Source: Lineus longissimus
Taxonomy: Eukaryota; Nemertea; Pilidiophora; Heteronemertea; Lineidae
Length of the DNA stretch: 64,000 nt
Assembly: GCF_910592395.1 (NCBI RefSeq)
Contig: NC_088316.1
Location: 16,678,001-16,742,000, forward strand
Reading direction: 5' to 3'
Shown: positions 1-13,600 of the stretch, in pieces
How positions within the stretch are numbered: the first letter of the stretch is position 1
Layout of the letters: each line of letters begins with the position of its first letter
The notes under the pieces: model-generated
The model's database searches: none
What the model saw: only the letters and a program-made list of their open reading frames with translations
Told to the model about the DNA's origin: nothing
Position numbers and translations under genes: made by a program

Positions 1-1753
1 TTGGAGGCGACATGCTAACGAGCTGATCTTCATGCTACAATAATTGTCCACTTTTTGCTGAAATTGATATAACTTACACTGAGTGTAAACCATTTTCGGG
101 CCTTTGATTTTTGCAATTCACGGAATTCTTTAAAGGAATACAATGTCATGTAACATTTTCATGCTTTTTATTTGGCGGATTACGATTTTTTTCCGCGGTT
201 TTTCCAAGGAAAACAAATTTTCCAGGTCAATTTTTATTTTCACGAATGTAGGTTATTCTTGCCGCTGATCTGTCTGGTAGGCCTATCCCTAAAACAGCCA
301 GCATGATAAAAGTTAAGTATTTTTATTCACATTCAGTTGGTCCATGGCAAAATTACAGGAAAATGATACAGGGAAGTATGATTTTAAATTCTCGTTTGAT
401 ATAAAGTTTATCTCGTGATTGACTTGGCCCCGTCGTGTGTCAACAGATGATTGGAAAATTGGTGTTCGGTTATTTTACAACTTGCTCCAAATGAAAAATA
501 ATCTATTATGATACGTGACATTACAACTATTTTTTGGATACGTGGACACCATTGGCTACTCGGTGACAAAGCATTTTTACTGTTGGTTAACAATTTGTTT
601 TAATCAATGTTCCTCATTATTTACCTACACAAACTTGACTAACTTTCACACGAAAGACACTTGAATACCTTATTGCAGTATAGAACATCAGTTCCCTCCG
701 CAATTTTGCTTATTTGGTTTTGACAAAACATCTAACTTGCATCTATATGCAGACTCGGCTGAAACAGCTAAGTGAAACTGCATGGTTGTAATTAGTGACA
801 GTCAGATGCAACCACTTGGTGCAGTGCATATGGCCTCAGCATCATTTACTAGAGTTTGTCTTAGCACTTGACCGGGTTTCCCTGATCCGTGGAGATAACA
901 TGTCATATTGTGGCGACAGAGATCCTGGGTCCCGTGGCTCTCTCACCAAGATGAAACAAGTTATCTTCGGGACAACAAGTTGTTATTCCATTTCTTTTGC
1001 TTTCAGCATGGTTTGGGTTACTTTCGTGATATTCGGTTGCTACGACGGAAGAAGTTGAATATAGAATTTTTGTTGTAAATTTTCTTTGGATTTATAATGT
1101 AAACTGGCTTGATATTTATGTATACAATGTCACGTACAATCTTTTTAAAACTATTTCTCCGGTGTGTTTATTAAGATATTAAGATTCGTCGTTTGAATTA
1201 ATGAACATCCTCCGATAGCGAATGCTTCGTTTTTGTATCGAATATGAATGAAGTCAATCCTGATTTCGTAAATAGACCAATTAGATGAACTTGATTAAGC
1301 TGATTTACTGAAATGGCCATGATATCTGACTTCCTGTAATTTCACATCAGTTAAAACATGAATAAAAACTTGATTTGAGTTATTGTGTATTATATTTTAT
1401 CCCCATTATATAACTAGGGTTGCAATGATTTGATGTCAATGTGCATGTAAAAGGTCGTGGCCCGACTTTTCATGTTAGGCAAGTAAAAGTGAAAATTGAT
1501 GGTAAAATATAATGATATGTCGATTTTGGCAGGAAATTACATTGACTTCCTGCGCCAGTCCGTCAGGGATTTGATTCAAAATTGGCTGATTTTGAAATTA
1601 TGGCTGACCTCAAAACAATCAAATAATTTGACTTGACGATGAGATTGATGACAAAACACTTAGAGCGATTACACTGGGCTGTGGCTTTGGTATGATCTAT
1701 ATCGATCATCTTGGAAAAAAGACTGTAAAAATCTATCAACGAGAACTACTTAC
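1..1753. other. HAND intron or downstream flank, no exon recognised
   Basis: On the minus strand this lies 3' of the HAND exon donor, so at least its upper part is intron. HAND genes usually end with a short exon coding a conserved tail containing a Gly-Trp-Pro-Gln type motif. I looked for its reverse complement here and did not find it. The sequence is AT-rich and without long open frames. The last exon is probably beyond the window edge, or too diverged to see. Confidence 0.5.
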
Positions 1754-2320
1754 CAAGTCCTCCTTCTTTCTTTCTATTTTCTTCAAAACTTCCGCTTTGA
1801 ACCCTTCTGCCATTTTTGGGTCATCTTTAGATAAAACGTCCATGAGATAGCTGATATAACTCGTGGCCAACTTGAGCGTTTTGATTTTAGAGAGCTTAGT
1901 GTCTGACGGAACATTTGGAATGCAGCCACGAAGTTGTGCGAATGCGGAATTGATGCTATGTGTTCTTCTTCGTTCCTTCTTGTTGGAGTTGGGTCGGCGT
2001 TTGATGGGCATTACAGGTCCCATGCCATTGATACCGCGCCCGATGACATTAGGATCAAACTGCTGCAACGGATCAATCGGGTGGAAGTCCGTTAAAGAAT
2101 TCGGCGACGGTATACCGTAGTTATAAGTGTCCATCTGGTTCATTTCTTGTCCCGTTTGTCCGTTCATTATCCAATTCTGATGGTATATGTTGCTGTCCGT
2201 GTGTTGTTCCTGGTACGACTGCTGCTGCTCGTGGTATATGTGAGGAATATCGTAGATTTCATGCGATAAATTGCCTGGGTGAAAGTTCGACTGTGGCTGA
2301 TAAGAACCGACTAAATTCAT
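1754..2320 (-). CDS. HAND: HAND family bHLH transcription factor, first coding exon
   Basis: This is the 5' coding exon of a HAND (heart and neural crest derivatives) class II bHLH factor. HAND proteins dimerise with E-proteins, bind E-boxes and pattern heart, visceral mesoderm and some neural derivatives. The exon codes 189 residues. The start was chosen at 2320 because the protein then begins MNLVGSY, matching the vertebrate HAND start (MSLVG); the frame stays open upstream to 2443 but that part resembles 5' UTR. Residues 1-105 are low-complexity, rich in Gln, Tyr and His. The bHLH is at about 114-161: basic [14 protein letters not shown], then helix 1, loop and helix 2. Thr120 and Ser122 match the phosphorylated Thr/Ser pair of vertebrate HAND. 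The exon ends after a whole codon (phase 0) at a perfect GTAAGT donor; HAND genes typically have an intron just after the bHLH. The C-terminal exon is missing, so the model is partial. Confidence 0.93.
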
Positions 2321-2469
2321 CGTAACAGATGTAACAGCGTTCTCGGAACAATCAGAAATGAAAAAGTCTTCCGAGATAAACCAGTAGTGGAAGGTCGTCC
2401 TACTTTTGCTGTATCCTATACAGTGTCGAATAAAATCCGTCAAAATCTACACAATGTATTGAAAACTAA

Positions 2470-2475
2470 CTTATA
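2470..2475 (-). promoter_or_regulatory. Possible TATA box of the HAND gene
   Basis: On the minus strand CATATAAG lies about 150 bp upstream of the HAND start codon, with a GATA-type site (TGATAA) just upstream of it. This spacing would place transcription start near 2440. GATA factors are known regulators of HAND genes in several animals, but a short site like this occurs often by chance. Confidence 0.25.
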
Positions 2476-4826
2476 TGAGTTATCACAATCTTTGCGAGCT
2501 GTCAGGAGAGGTCTTTTTTGCAAAATAACGTGACCTATTCGTTCGAATCTCATATGACTTCTGGGCCGTTTTTCCCCATGCCCGCCTTTTAAGACGCTCC
2601 GAATATCATGGGATGAGTGACGGGAGATAAACTACGGTGGTGCCACGGCGCTTACACCTCTCATCCCCTCATAAATCCTCTATCATATCTTATGGAATCT
2701 AATACACAACCGACGGACCGTATCAAAACCAATTACATGCCCCGAACGTGCGCCATTTCTCTTTTAAGCTCGTTTTCAGGACAACAAAGCTATACACTGC
2801 AGCATAACATTTCTCTACAATAAGGTGATGAGAGGCATGGGACCAAGGTAGCAATAAGTGGCAGCATCCAATTGCATTTATCTGTAAAAATCGGACCAAT
2901 TGCGTACTGGCATTTTATCGGTGGGCGGAGAGATCATTTCCAATGTTTGTATACTTTATGCTTTCGTGGGTTTTATAAATATTGTTTGTAAGGTGACGTC
3001 ACTGATGCCTTATTTATGGGGATACGCCGTTCGTATTAATCGTGGATCAGATATAGAGATGCAGAAATGCTGTAGTACGCTTATCATGCATTCAACTTTG
3101 ATGAAACTTAGAAAATGGCCCAAAACAGTATTTGTGAACTGTCGACACAACAGCAGTAATATGAAATTTATATTCAATGCGTGGGACTAGGCAGAAGCAG
3201 AGGAGCTAATTTGGCCATCTTCAGGTGACAAATATACACAATAAGGGCCCTGGATCATGTCAGATTCAGCACTCTCCGTCGTACAATCGTGAATCATTTC
3301 GATGAACTGTGAGACGTGAGAGACCCCTATTGGCAACGCCGTCTAAGTTTATCTTGCCTGCCTAGCTGCTGCCTATATTGTCCCTTTAAGCAATTGGAAA
3401 TTTTTGAATTAAACTATGTTTCAAATTTTTCACGAACGGCATAGGCCTCTAAGGTCCGCGTCAGTTTGGTGTGGGTCAACCAAGGAGCTATCGATTCTAT
3501 ACTTCCAAATCGGTCCAGGTACGATAATTTTGGCGACTTGGCGATGGCTCAGGGCAAATCGGCCTCTGGTAATCCGTCGGGTAATCACTCCAAAAGTGGC
3601 ACTATCTTATCAATAGTGCACCACTTAAAAGGCGGTTTTTGACCTAATTGGGCGAATACAAGACGCTTAAGGAGATAATTAGCTCGGTTAATGATGCTTC
3701 GGGCGATAGTACAAGCATACAAACCGAGATCATACGGCATCGTTTATCATACTGGTTGCCGTCCAGAATATCCCTTTTGACTTTTGTCTCCAGAAGGAAA
3801 ATGGCAAAACAGACCACCACAAAAGGCAAAACAGGCAGAACAGAGAGCCATTAGTCACTCAGTGCACGCTCTGGGAAGGTTTTTGAGCTTTTGAGGAATA
3901 TTTGAAACTTTATGAACAGCAATTTTTCGGAAATGAAAAAATGAAATGAAAAACTACTTATAACACGATGATCATGCTTGCCCGCTTGGACTAACGCCAT
4001 TTGAACTGCTTCGAAAGATTCTCTACAAGACTTGCCAACACTGACACAAAATTGATGGCAGATTTAAGTTCAATCAGAGAATCTGTGACAGAGGCAAGTT
4101 CATCTAGGTTCAAGTTTGACAAAAAATCCGGATACCCATTTCTAATCGAAAACAGTACGAAAACAAAATTCTTTGACCATGTTGCCAATAAGCATAGTGC
4201 TGCCGTCTGCCTCTTCCTCCTTGAACAATAATCCATCTCCTGTTGCAACGCGCGGTTGGCCTGCTCGTCCTGATTACCGCTGCATGCGTTGGCAGGTACA
4301 TTGTGAAATAATCAAGATGACGGGTTGCCGACTGCAAGGATGAAGAAAGTCTGATACGTCACCCGACTTTTATTGTGTAATAGTTGATTATGAAAAAGGT
4401 ATACAATATACGTTACCAAATTCTTTACTATTCTATCGCTGATCAACACGGCATCCATCCAAGATGATGCATCGCTGTCTTAGGGGGTTGGCGTTGAGTT
4501 GGGGGTATATTTTTCTTAGTCCAGATCCAGAAGGGATATATATCGGGGGCACGCCAAATAACCAAACGATGCCGACACGAAGTCTGCAATGCCAGTAAGA
4601 AAGAGATTCATGTAAGAGGAAAAAGAGGAGAACATGTTTGGAGAAGGCGTTCGTTGAAGCCAAGTCTGAAATGGCTACAAATGATTCATGATTAGGTAAC
4701 TGAAAATTTGGTCACTGCCACGTACACTACGTAGTATGAAATGCCATTATTATTTGTAGGCTGCCCAGTTTAAATGACAATATAATCCTTTTATTTCACA
4801 GGGTTCTATACCAACAAGGTTGTTAG
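2476..4826. other. Intergenic, no gene seen
   Basis: No exon with recognisable homology or paired splice signals was found on either strand. Open frames are all under 100 codons and mostly overlap one another on opposite strands. A short segment at about 3020-3050 (around GTTCGTATT and CGTGGATCAG) recurs near 31090, suggesting a fragment of a dispersed repeat. Confidence 0.4.
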
Positions 4827-4921
4827 AATCTTATGTTATAAGAACCTCTAAGAATCTTATAAGAACCTCCAAGAATCTTATAAGAACCACTAAGAATCTT
4901 GTAAGAACCTCATAAAAATCT
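4827..4921. repeat. 22-bp tandem repeat, about 4 copies
   Basis: A unit close to AAGAATCTTATAAGAACCTC is repeated about four times head to tail with a few substitutions. Copies to the right drift most (TTGTAAGAACC, then CATAAAAATC). It is a short minisatellite with no coding sense on either strand. Confidence 0.9.
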
Positions 4922-7380
4922 TCTCGGAAACATGTATTCGACCTGGGATGTTCATGTATCGGACACAGAAGGCGCCATGCCGTGGCAATGCTGGTAGATC
5001 CGATCTCGATGCGGCCGCCGCATCTTTGTCGGACCCTGTATCTTAGAACATATAACCAGTGACATTTTATATATACGTGTATATATATATACATATGATT
5101 ACGACCCTAAACCAGATACAATCCGAGCAAAACTGATATTATCAAAAGTACCATTCCAGAACATTGCGGCAAACTGAGTTCATCCTACCACCTGCACTAC
5201 TGATGTTTTTATAGTTCCTGTCACTACCCACGATTGATATGATCACGACAAAACGATTTATAGTAATCTGCTGAATTAAGTGGCATCATCCACAACCAGG
5301 AACGCTGGCAGCAGGTTCCGAACACCGCCTGGGCAGGCAAGCAGGGAATGACATCATCGGAACTCTGGACTACAAAACTGATCGATGACGGGAATCGTGG
5401 TATCTGGTTGTAACGCCGTCACGCTGTAACGGTATAACGTATAAATGTGTTACACTAGTGCTACAAATCATTTCGACCGGGCCATCGGGATATATGATGG
5501 TACCCATTAAATCCGTGACATATTTCTTAATGAACCAAATTAGTACTTTTATGCCGGTAGGAGGTGTTATACGTGTTGGAAGTAACTGGCCTTGGATTAT
5601 GCTCGCAAAGGCGCTGGAGTTGATGGTTATTTTCTTGGCCGAATTCAGCTATGCAAAGGAACACAACTACTGTAAGTTCCCTTGAATTAGTTTTCTTAAT
5701 AAAAAACACAACAAAGTATACACACAACATTCAAAAAGAAACCTCCCCGTATCAAAGTTTAAATGTGGATGCTCGAAGTTTCTATTTCATATACTTAATT
5801 CCCTGTGTTTTTCGAAGTTACCGCACTGAGCTGACGTCAGTATCCCTTTAATCTGTTCAAACTGCTTCATAGATAAATACTAGGTATACATCGGGGTTTT
5901 TTTGCTATTGGTGACATACTATGTTACTTCTTCGTGCAGGTGACATTTTTTAGAATTATTCTCCCCGCCCGCCCCGATTTTGGCCGCCACTCCGAAAAGA
6001 TTTTTATTCTCAGTTTTCTATTCTTTGTCAAAAAGCTTTGTTTTTTTTGGTTTTTCTTTACCTGACAAGTCCGCAAGGTCAAGTTGTACCAAGAGCACAA
6101 AAAGACCTAAATTACGTAATATATAACGCAGTGTTTAGTATGAAATACAAATTTTATTTCCGAGCATCTGGAAGAGATACGCTTTACCTAAAGTCATCGT
6201 AAAAAGTAGTAATTTCATTTACGAATATACACGTTTTCAAGTGATAAAAACATTCATCCATTCAAAATTTCCCAATACATGTACATGAATAGTGACCGCG
6301 TCGACTGCATGGTATTCGACTGAGCCGATGTCAAATCGAAGGAAAGTTAACAACCGCTGCGTGTTTCACCAAAGTAATTAGACCATACTTGCTGAATAAT
6401 TTATACAGCATTATCTATTTTCGATAAAGTTCACAGGGAGCACACAATTTTAGGACACTTGAACTTTTTGTGGGTTTGCACGGGAATGGTGCGCCGAAAT
6501 CGACATAATGGGCAATGTGAAGTAGCACTTTATACATTGTACCTGTCGGCGATATTCTGATCGCGAAACATTTTAAAGTGGACTGCCGGCTTGGCTGAAT
6601 TGCGCCGAAGTTTTTTACGAGATGTTGGTGTGAGAATACAAATGATTATGTTCTATACATGTACACATGTGTAGAATATTGTTCACTCAACTTGCGCTGG
6701 TTGCTGTACGAAGCTGTAATCAGACTGAGTACGGCAAATTTAACCTACTTACAAAATCTCAGATCACATTTAAAGGCAATGCAAAAAAGAAGGTATAATT
6801 GCCAATTACCTCAATGTTCTGGCACTGAACAATACGCTAGGACTCGTTCTACAGGGTGCTACTCTGCTCTATACATCATCATCAGGTGCAGCGACAAGGA
6901 GATGGTGTGAGCCTAATTTTATACCCCTCCCCTCCATGAGGAAAAGTCGTTTAACTGACTGAGAAAAAACCTGTTTCGTTTTAATATCATTCCAATATAG
7001 ACTGCTATAATGTTCACGTCTAGCTCTCTGGTGCAAAGAACTCTCATTCTCGCCCTCATCGCATGACATAAGATATCATTGTACCAGTTGAGAAAACGGC
7101 AAAATTGCATGACTTCTGAGCATAATTGATACGAACTTGAGTTGAGAGTCATCGTTATTCGCATGGATTCCGACAGGCTGCGTCAATATGTATTGTAAAC
7201 TGACAATATGGAATTTGTGGTATATTTGGTTGAATAAGTGCTAACGCCAAGTAGATAATGTAGCTTGCTAGTTCAGTTGTGTTGTGGATGCTCTTCAAAA
7301 TATTTATGTTTTACAAATTGATTTGTTGATTGGTATAGCTCCCGACACACCCGAGGCTATCAAGTAACATCTAGTGGTCG
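4922..7380. other. Intergenic, no gene seen
   Basis: AT-rich non-coding sequence. Open frames are under 90 codons with no recognisable domain. Several copies of the palindromic word ACATGTAC or close variants occur (for example near 6285 and 6657). Confidence 0.4.
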
Positions 7381-7746
7381 ATTTTTTCATAAGTTCATAC
7401 GATCATCATTACTTGCTACATCTGACCATCCAACATGTCCAACACGCCCACCAAACCTATCTTCCTCCAAATCGCCTCTAAAAAAATCATCTTTCAGAGT
7501 TGAATTTTTTCATAAGTTCATACGATCATCATTACTTGCTACATCTGACCATCCAACATGTCCAACACGCCCACCAAACCTATCTTTCTCCTAATCGCCT
7601 CTAAAAAATCATCTTTCAGAGTTGAATTTTTTCATAAGTTCATACGATCATCATTACTTGCTACATCTGACCATCCAACATGTCCAACACGCCCACCAAA
7701 CCTATCTTCCGCCCAATCGCCTCTAGCAAGATATCTGCCCTTTGAA
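7381..7746. repeat. 122-123 bp tandem triplication
   Basis: Three head-to-tail copies start at about 7381, 7504 and 7626, each opening with ATTTTTTCATAAGTTCATAC and running through a pyrimidine-rich CCAACACGCCCACC block. Copies 1 and 2 are nearly identical (one extra A and a few substitutions). Copy 3 diverges after the CCAATCGCCTCTA segment. The near identity points to a recent duplication. No coding role is seen. Confidence 0.95.
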
Positions 7747-9479
7747 ATGAGTCCGGTCATTTCCACCAGTGGTTAGTATTTGGTAAACAAGGAATATCAA
7801 TTATAGTTCTATGTTAAAAAAGATGTCGCGTAGGATGAGGTATTGGGTATGGGATTCAGCTCATATTGTGACGAGTGCGTGGTCATGGATATCCCACATG
7901 TCGTATGTACTTCTTATATCGTCAGCATCTATTAATTGTGACCATGCTTGGCCATTTTTTTAGGAAGCAGCGGCAACGGCGGAAAATCAGCGGAAACGGC
8001 AGACAAAATCGTCTTGGAATCTTGATATAACACTCCTTTTATAGTTAGTGTTAAAATGCAATAACAATATCGGTGTATACCCTTTGAACTATTCTTGCAT
8101 TGTCTGTACATATTCCGAAGAATATGAAGGGTTAAAATCCGCAGGCAGTTAATATTGTTTATATTTGTAAAGACATCATCACTCCCGCTAGCTTGGCACT
8201 CGACATTTTGCATTTTCATCGCTCATGCAATGTGCATGATTATATCACACCAAACATGCCATCCATTTGCGTAAAAAAGATTATCAATTCCAATATATAC
8301 ACAATAGCTGCCGTATGCAGCTTTCACTACAAGCGAATGATACCATCACGCAGACAGCAATTAGCGCAGTGTATGATTATTATTGAGGAGAATGCAATGC
8401 AAAAATCAAGTGCCACCATTGCTGTTTCATGATCAGTGCATTCATGTCATTCTTTTCGTTTCGTTCCGTTCCGTTGCATGGGCATGGATAAACTTGAGTT
8501 CTTGCGATTCAATACAGCGGGGCTTGGATCGTTCTGGTATGCTGTAATATGAAACGGCTGAATAAATGTCAATAAGCTTATGTTATTGTCTTCATTTTAT
8601 TACATCATTGGTTAACAAGATTGGCTTCACCACCTCTTGACAATTCGACAGACACCGACGGCATTGTTCCATAACATTTTCCTACACAAAGATTTTAGTT
8701 GTGTTATTGCAACAGTATTGAACAATAGAAAACTGGGTGAGACAACAACGCATTACTGAGTGCAGACACACATACATCGAAGGCACGATGCTTGCATACA
8801 CTTTCATCGAGAACCTCCCGCAGACATTTACATTATTTCATATCCAATAAGACAGAGACAACTAAAACAACATCGTCTTGAGGCAGAATATCATGGAATA
8901 ATACTTTGATGAGTTCATGCATGTACGCAACTAATGCGTTTTATGATGGGTTTCCATGGAGTTTAGGTATTATTGAAGTATATTGATATAACCCCAGTCC
9001 TATATGAGTTTGGGCTCAGACTTAACTGACATAGTATATGAAACGATTACAAAAGATGAAGCAATTGTTTAACCGCGAGACATATCATGCCAAGAAGTTT
9101 ATAAGACAAGCCTGTTCATCACGTTCATACCTTGATTTTACTGCAATTTCAATAAAGTATACGATCCGACTACCTGGCCGTTGAACAGCTGGCCGAACAG
9201 ACAGCATTATTGCAACAGTTCAAATAAAGATTAGTAGAATGTTCAGCAGGCTCTTCCGGTGTTATACCTCGCGTAAACTACGTAAGAGACAGCTTTGGTT
9301 TGGAGTATCACATTCAAGATGATAGAGGCTATAGTATCAGGTTATTGGTAACTACTACTTAGTTACTAGTGCAACATGATGGTTTAAGCGATCAAAGGTG
9401 CAAGGAACCTATTGGTAATTGGTAGAAAGGATCATAAAACACAATTGAACGTTTCCATTAAACATAAATATATTTCATT
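7747..9479. other. Intergenic, no gene seen
   Basis: Non-coding, AT-rich. It contains a short reiteration CGTTTCGTTCCGTTCCGTT at about 8457. No exon, RNA gene or transposon end was recognised. Confidence 0.4.
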
Positions 9480-10660
9480 GTAGTGGCAATGATTACAGTA
9501 CTCCACGTACTATTGATGATCCTGCAACTATCCTGCTATCTTCTTCTCCCACATTATTCATTCATAATGATACATCTCCCCTGCAATTACCAGCAGTGTA
9601 GGCCATACACTGCTGCAATTACCAAACACTACAGGCATATCTTCTATAAAGCAACCGTTTCCAATTGACGATCCGTTTCAAGGAGCAATCCCCGATACAT
9701 TTGAGCTTCTTAAACTCACGTGTCTTCCAGCGGGGAAAATCTATCCAATTTACTTTTTTCCACCAAGGATTACCTGAATAAATGTTTCCACCGCATGCAA
9801 TGCTGCTGTTTCTTCGCCGGCGAGTAAGTGGTTGGTGTTTTTCTTTGGCCTCTAAAAAAACTGTTACTGGCTGTTAAGCGCAATGAAAATTGCCACGGTG
9901 AGAATTAGAAAAGAAGAACGGTCCTTATGTTATTCGGATTAAGAGAAGAAATGAAAAAAAAATGCACGACCCAGGTTGGTATGTTTCTCTGTTGGTTGAT
10001 GTATTATATTACCATGAATAAATGAATAACCTAATGATTACCGTTATAAAGATAAAATATTCTGCCATTATCCTGCATGTCTTCTACTCGCCCACGTTGT
10101 TAATTTCATCGATGCATCTACTGTACAATTACCAAATACATTGTACCACAGGCACATCTACGAAACAATTGAATATCTCAGCCACAACTACATGTACATG
10201 CGTGTACTGTTAAAACAGTTGATTTCAACGGTAAACATGAGATCCCTTCAAAGTGCAGTCACCATACATCTGAGCTTCTTCAACGTTTGTGTCTACACTG
10301 CCAGTGGGGGAATATTCTTTCAAATGAATACGTCAACCTTAGAATAACAGTTATCAAGGCCAACACTACAGACATACCTACTTAACAGTCGGTGTCAACT
10401 GTAAACACGAGACCCGTTTCAAGGAACAAATCTCAATAATGTGCGGAGCTTCTTTTATCACGTGGAAAAAACGCCAGCGGGGAAAATCTATCAAAGTTTT
10501 TCGCCTAGGATTACCGGAATAAATGTTTCCACCGCTACTGTTCTTCGCCATCGAGTAAGTGGTTGCTGTTTTTCTCCGGAGTGAGGATTAGAAAGGAAAA
10601 ATATGTACCAATCCTGTTGTCATTCGGATTATGAGAAGAAATGGAGAAAAATACTGCTCA
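9480..10660 (+). repeat. Diverged local triplication (about 300-500 bp units)
   Basis: Three related segments follow one another at about 9480-9960, 10020-10340 and 10370-10660. Shared blocks in the same order include a TCCTGC...CTTCT stretch with CAATTACCA, a GAGCTTCTT block, CAGCGGGGAAAATCTATC, GGATTACC.GAATAAATG, TTTCCACCGC and CGAGTAAGTGGTTG. Units 1 and 3 share the right half best, units 1 and 2 the left half. The divergence suggests old duplications followed by deletions. No open frame is conserved between units, so I read it as non-coding. Confidence 0.75.
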
Positions 10661-13600
10661 GGCGAATATCGATGTTTTGCTGATGAATTCCTCTTTGAGA
10701 AAAGAATGCCGAAATTATTCAGCAGGTATGGCATCTCGGTATCACTTGGTTTTTCTCGTGTCAGGAATTAAATAATGAGGTGTGTGATCGATGTGTTAGG
10801 TTTGACACGAACAAGGATCCGAACCATGCACTAAGAGTCATCTATGATTACTGATCATAAGTCATCCATTGCCGCCGGAGAAAAGTGGTTTCACAATTTC
10901 ACCAAATGTCAAAGTATCTACGCACTGTGCGTGTGCATTATTCATTTGTACTACATACATGTACATGCCACGAAGTGAACCTGATACTATCCGTTTCACC
11001 AGTGTCGACGTACATTACACACACAATGCACATGGAGATGCACTGGTAGTTTTAAATGCTTGATATGGTATGAACTCGATACTACGTCTGCTACTTACTC
11101 TATCCGGATCTATCATCATTCGATAGTCTTATCGAACAAGAGAAGGATATCAGAGCAGGTTTACTGTTAACTATTGGAAGACGGATCTGCTGATGTTGGA
11201 TTGGGTATCGGGGATCAAGCATCAGCGACAACGTATCGAAAGATTTAGATTACTTTGCGCAGAGATAAGACTGCGCTGTGTAGATTCCTGTGTAACGCAG
11301 TGATTATCATGCTGGAACATTTTCCTGGCTATATTTTTCTTGCGACAGACGATTGCCGAGGACAGTTGTTTAAAATGCACAGTCTTCCAGTGTTGGCCTG
11401 TGAAACGACGTTTGTAATTGTCACATATCACATCAGAATATATAAACCTGGTATCGGGAAGCAATCATTTAAAGGGGTTGGTCAGGGTATAAAGGCATGA
11501 TCTCAACTTGGTCATGCAGTAACTGTTCCTGTGTCCGTTATTGCAAATAAATCCCTTGACCTGCCTATAAAGCATAGACCTATCGTTATTTTATACTTAT
11601 CAACGCCGGTCTTCATCATTCTCTATACATCTATCCACATTCCTCATGATATTAAACCACGTCAGTTTAATTCGAGATTGATTACTGAGGTTTCCCCAAT
11701 AAGGACAGGAATCAAATAATTTCCCTTGAAAGTCATAAATTGGTGGCATTAATTGGTTTCCATGAGAACCGCCGAGTTTATTGGAAATCCGAATCTTTCA
11801 TTAATCAAGATCCAGAACATCGCCTCACAAGGAAAGTTTTTCGTGTCTTTGGGTTTTTTAACTGCAACAATAACGTTGAATGGTTGAAAGTACATGTAGT
11901 AGATCTCACTTTTTGAAGAAAAAAAGTCGGCTTTTTCAATTTCTTCCTTCACTGGGAGTTGTCATTATGAGTTAGATGTAGCCTATATAGTGCCTTTATC
12001 ATCGTAGTTGCTACACTATTCCAGAGCCACAACAACTCTATGAAGGTTGAAATATGTACATTTCCTTCTGGCATAACATGTGGGAAGACGAGTGGTGTAT
12101 TCTACAAAGATATATAAACACGTTTAATCCATTCCCAGGTATAACAACAAGCATATACCTCAAATATCATCATTTTTGCATTTTGGTTGCGTTACCGTGA
12201 CAACAGAAATGCACAGCGTCTGTTGTTGCGTTCTTTAGCTTTGTTCCTTAGGAACGATAAGGTCATATCGGTAATCGGAGAAAACCCGCATCATCAGAGG
12301 TTCGATAACACCTGCTACAAATCCCACCATAGCTTGTCCTTTTGAAGCGTTAGCCGAACTGAAAATACATTGTATATGAATCCGTGGACGGGGAGTTACT
12401 CGAAGGTGCAGCAATGAATTTTGGTTTTTATGATGAAGTATAGCATTTCTAACAATTAATCACTAAAATATGCATTTTTCTCAAATTTAAGATGAGATAT
12501 TCGAGTTTTTTTCCAGCCATTCTACCTGTAAATGATGAATCTACACTATTTATATATGAGACGTTTAAGAACTTGCTACAGGTTTCCTTTATGTAAGTAT
12601 ACGTGCAACGAACAGATGTGGGACTCCGATAGAATCTTATTACGCGCTACGAGAGGTTGTCGGCTTCATATCCAACCCTGTAGGAGCTGTAGACTTTACA
12701 TTGAAGACACTCAAATTCTGACGAGAATTGGTTTGGGGCTGTGATTGAAAGATTAATTAAAGACCTTCAATGAATTTGTTTTTACATGCATGTTCCTACA
12801 AGAATAAAGTGATAGAAATTGAACTTGTTCTTAAATCCTTTTCTACTAAATGGGCCGCAAATGTTGCAGTAGTCAGAACTGCATATGGTTGTTGGTGTCG
12901 TTATGGCGATTGGCCCGTTGGCGAATAATGTAACATAAACTTTTACTCTCAGAAAGCGTTTTCCATTTCTTGAGACTGCATTGCCTTTCACGACGACATT
13001 CAAAGCTTGCCAGCCAACCACTCCCTGTGGAGATATTGCCCATCGGTGCTTGCGAATTTTACTGAGGTAATTCACCATGCTAACACACCATGGCTCATTG
13101 GTTTTATTATCGTCGGCATCATTACATGGACCTATTTGTCTCCATTAACAAATTTCGGTGATATAAGGCTAACGAACAAGTTAATGACGCTGAAGATATC
13201 GTTGAGATTTGTGTTCAGAATACATGAATTAAAGTAAGTTTAGAGTGTCGTCAACAACCTGAGTAAACGTGTCGATGACGTTCCCATGAACTCGCGTTTC
13301 TTTTCGACAACGAACTTCTCACAAAACTTTACCTGTAGTGTACAGCTATGGAGTGGCTCTCATGCGATTTGTTTCCCTAATGGCGCTAATTATCTATGAA
13401 GAAGGAGACTCGTGAAGCAAGATTGTCTCTTGGTGTAAAAAGCTCAAAGGAAACACCAGTGGGAAAATCAGCACGTGTGCTTTGAATTCCTATCTTTACA
13501 TGTAAATCGAGACGTTGCCTAATGCGTTCCATCTCGAAAGTGAACCTAACGTGAGGTTAGGCTGGTCAGGCTGCCCTTCTTGTGAAATGACTACAAGCTC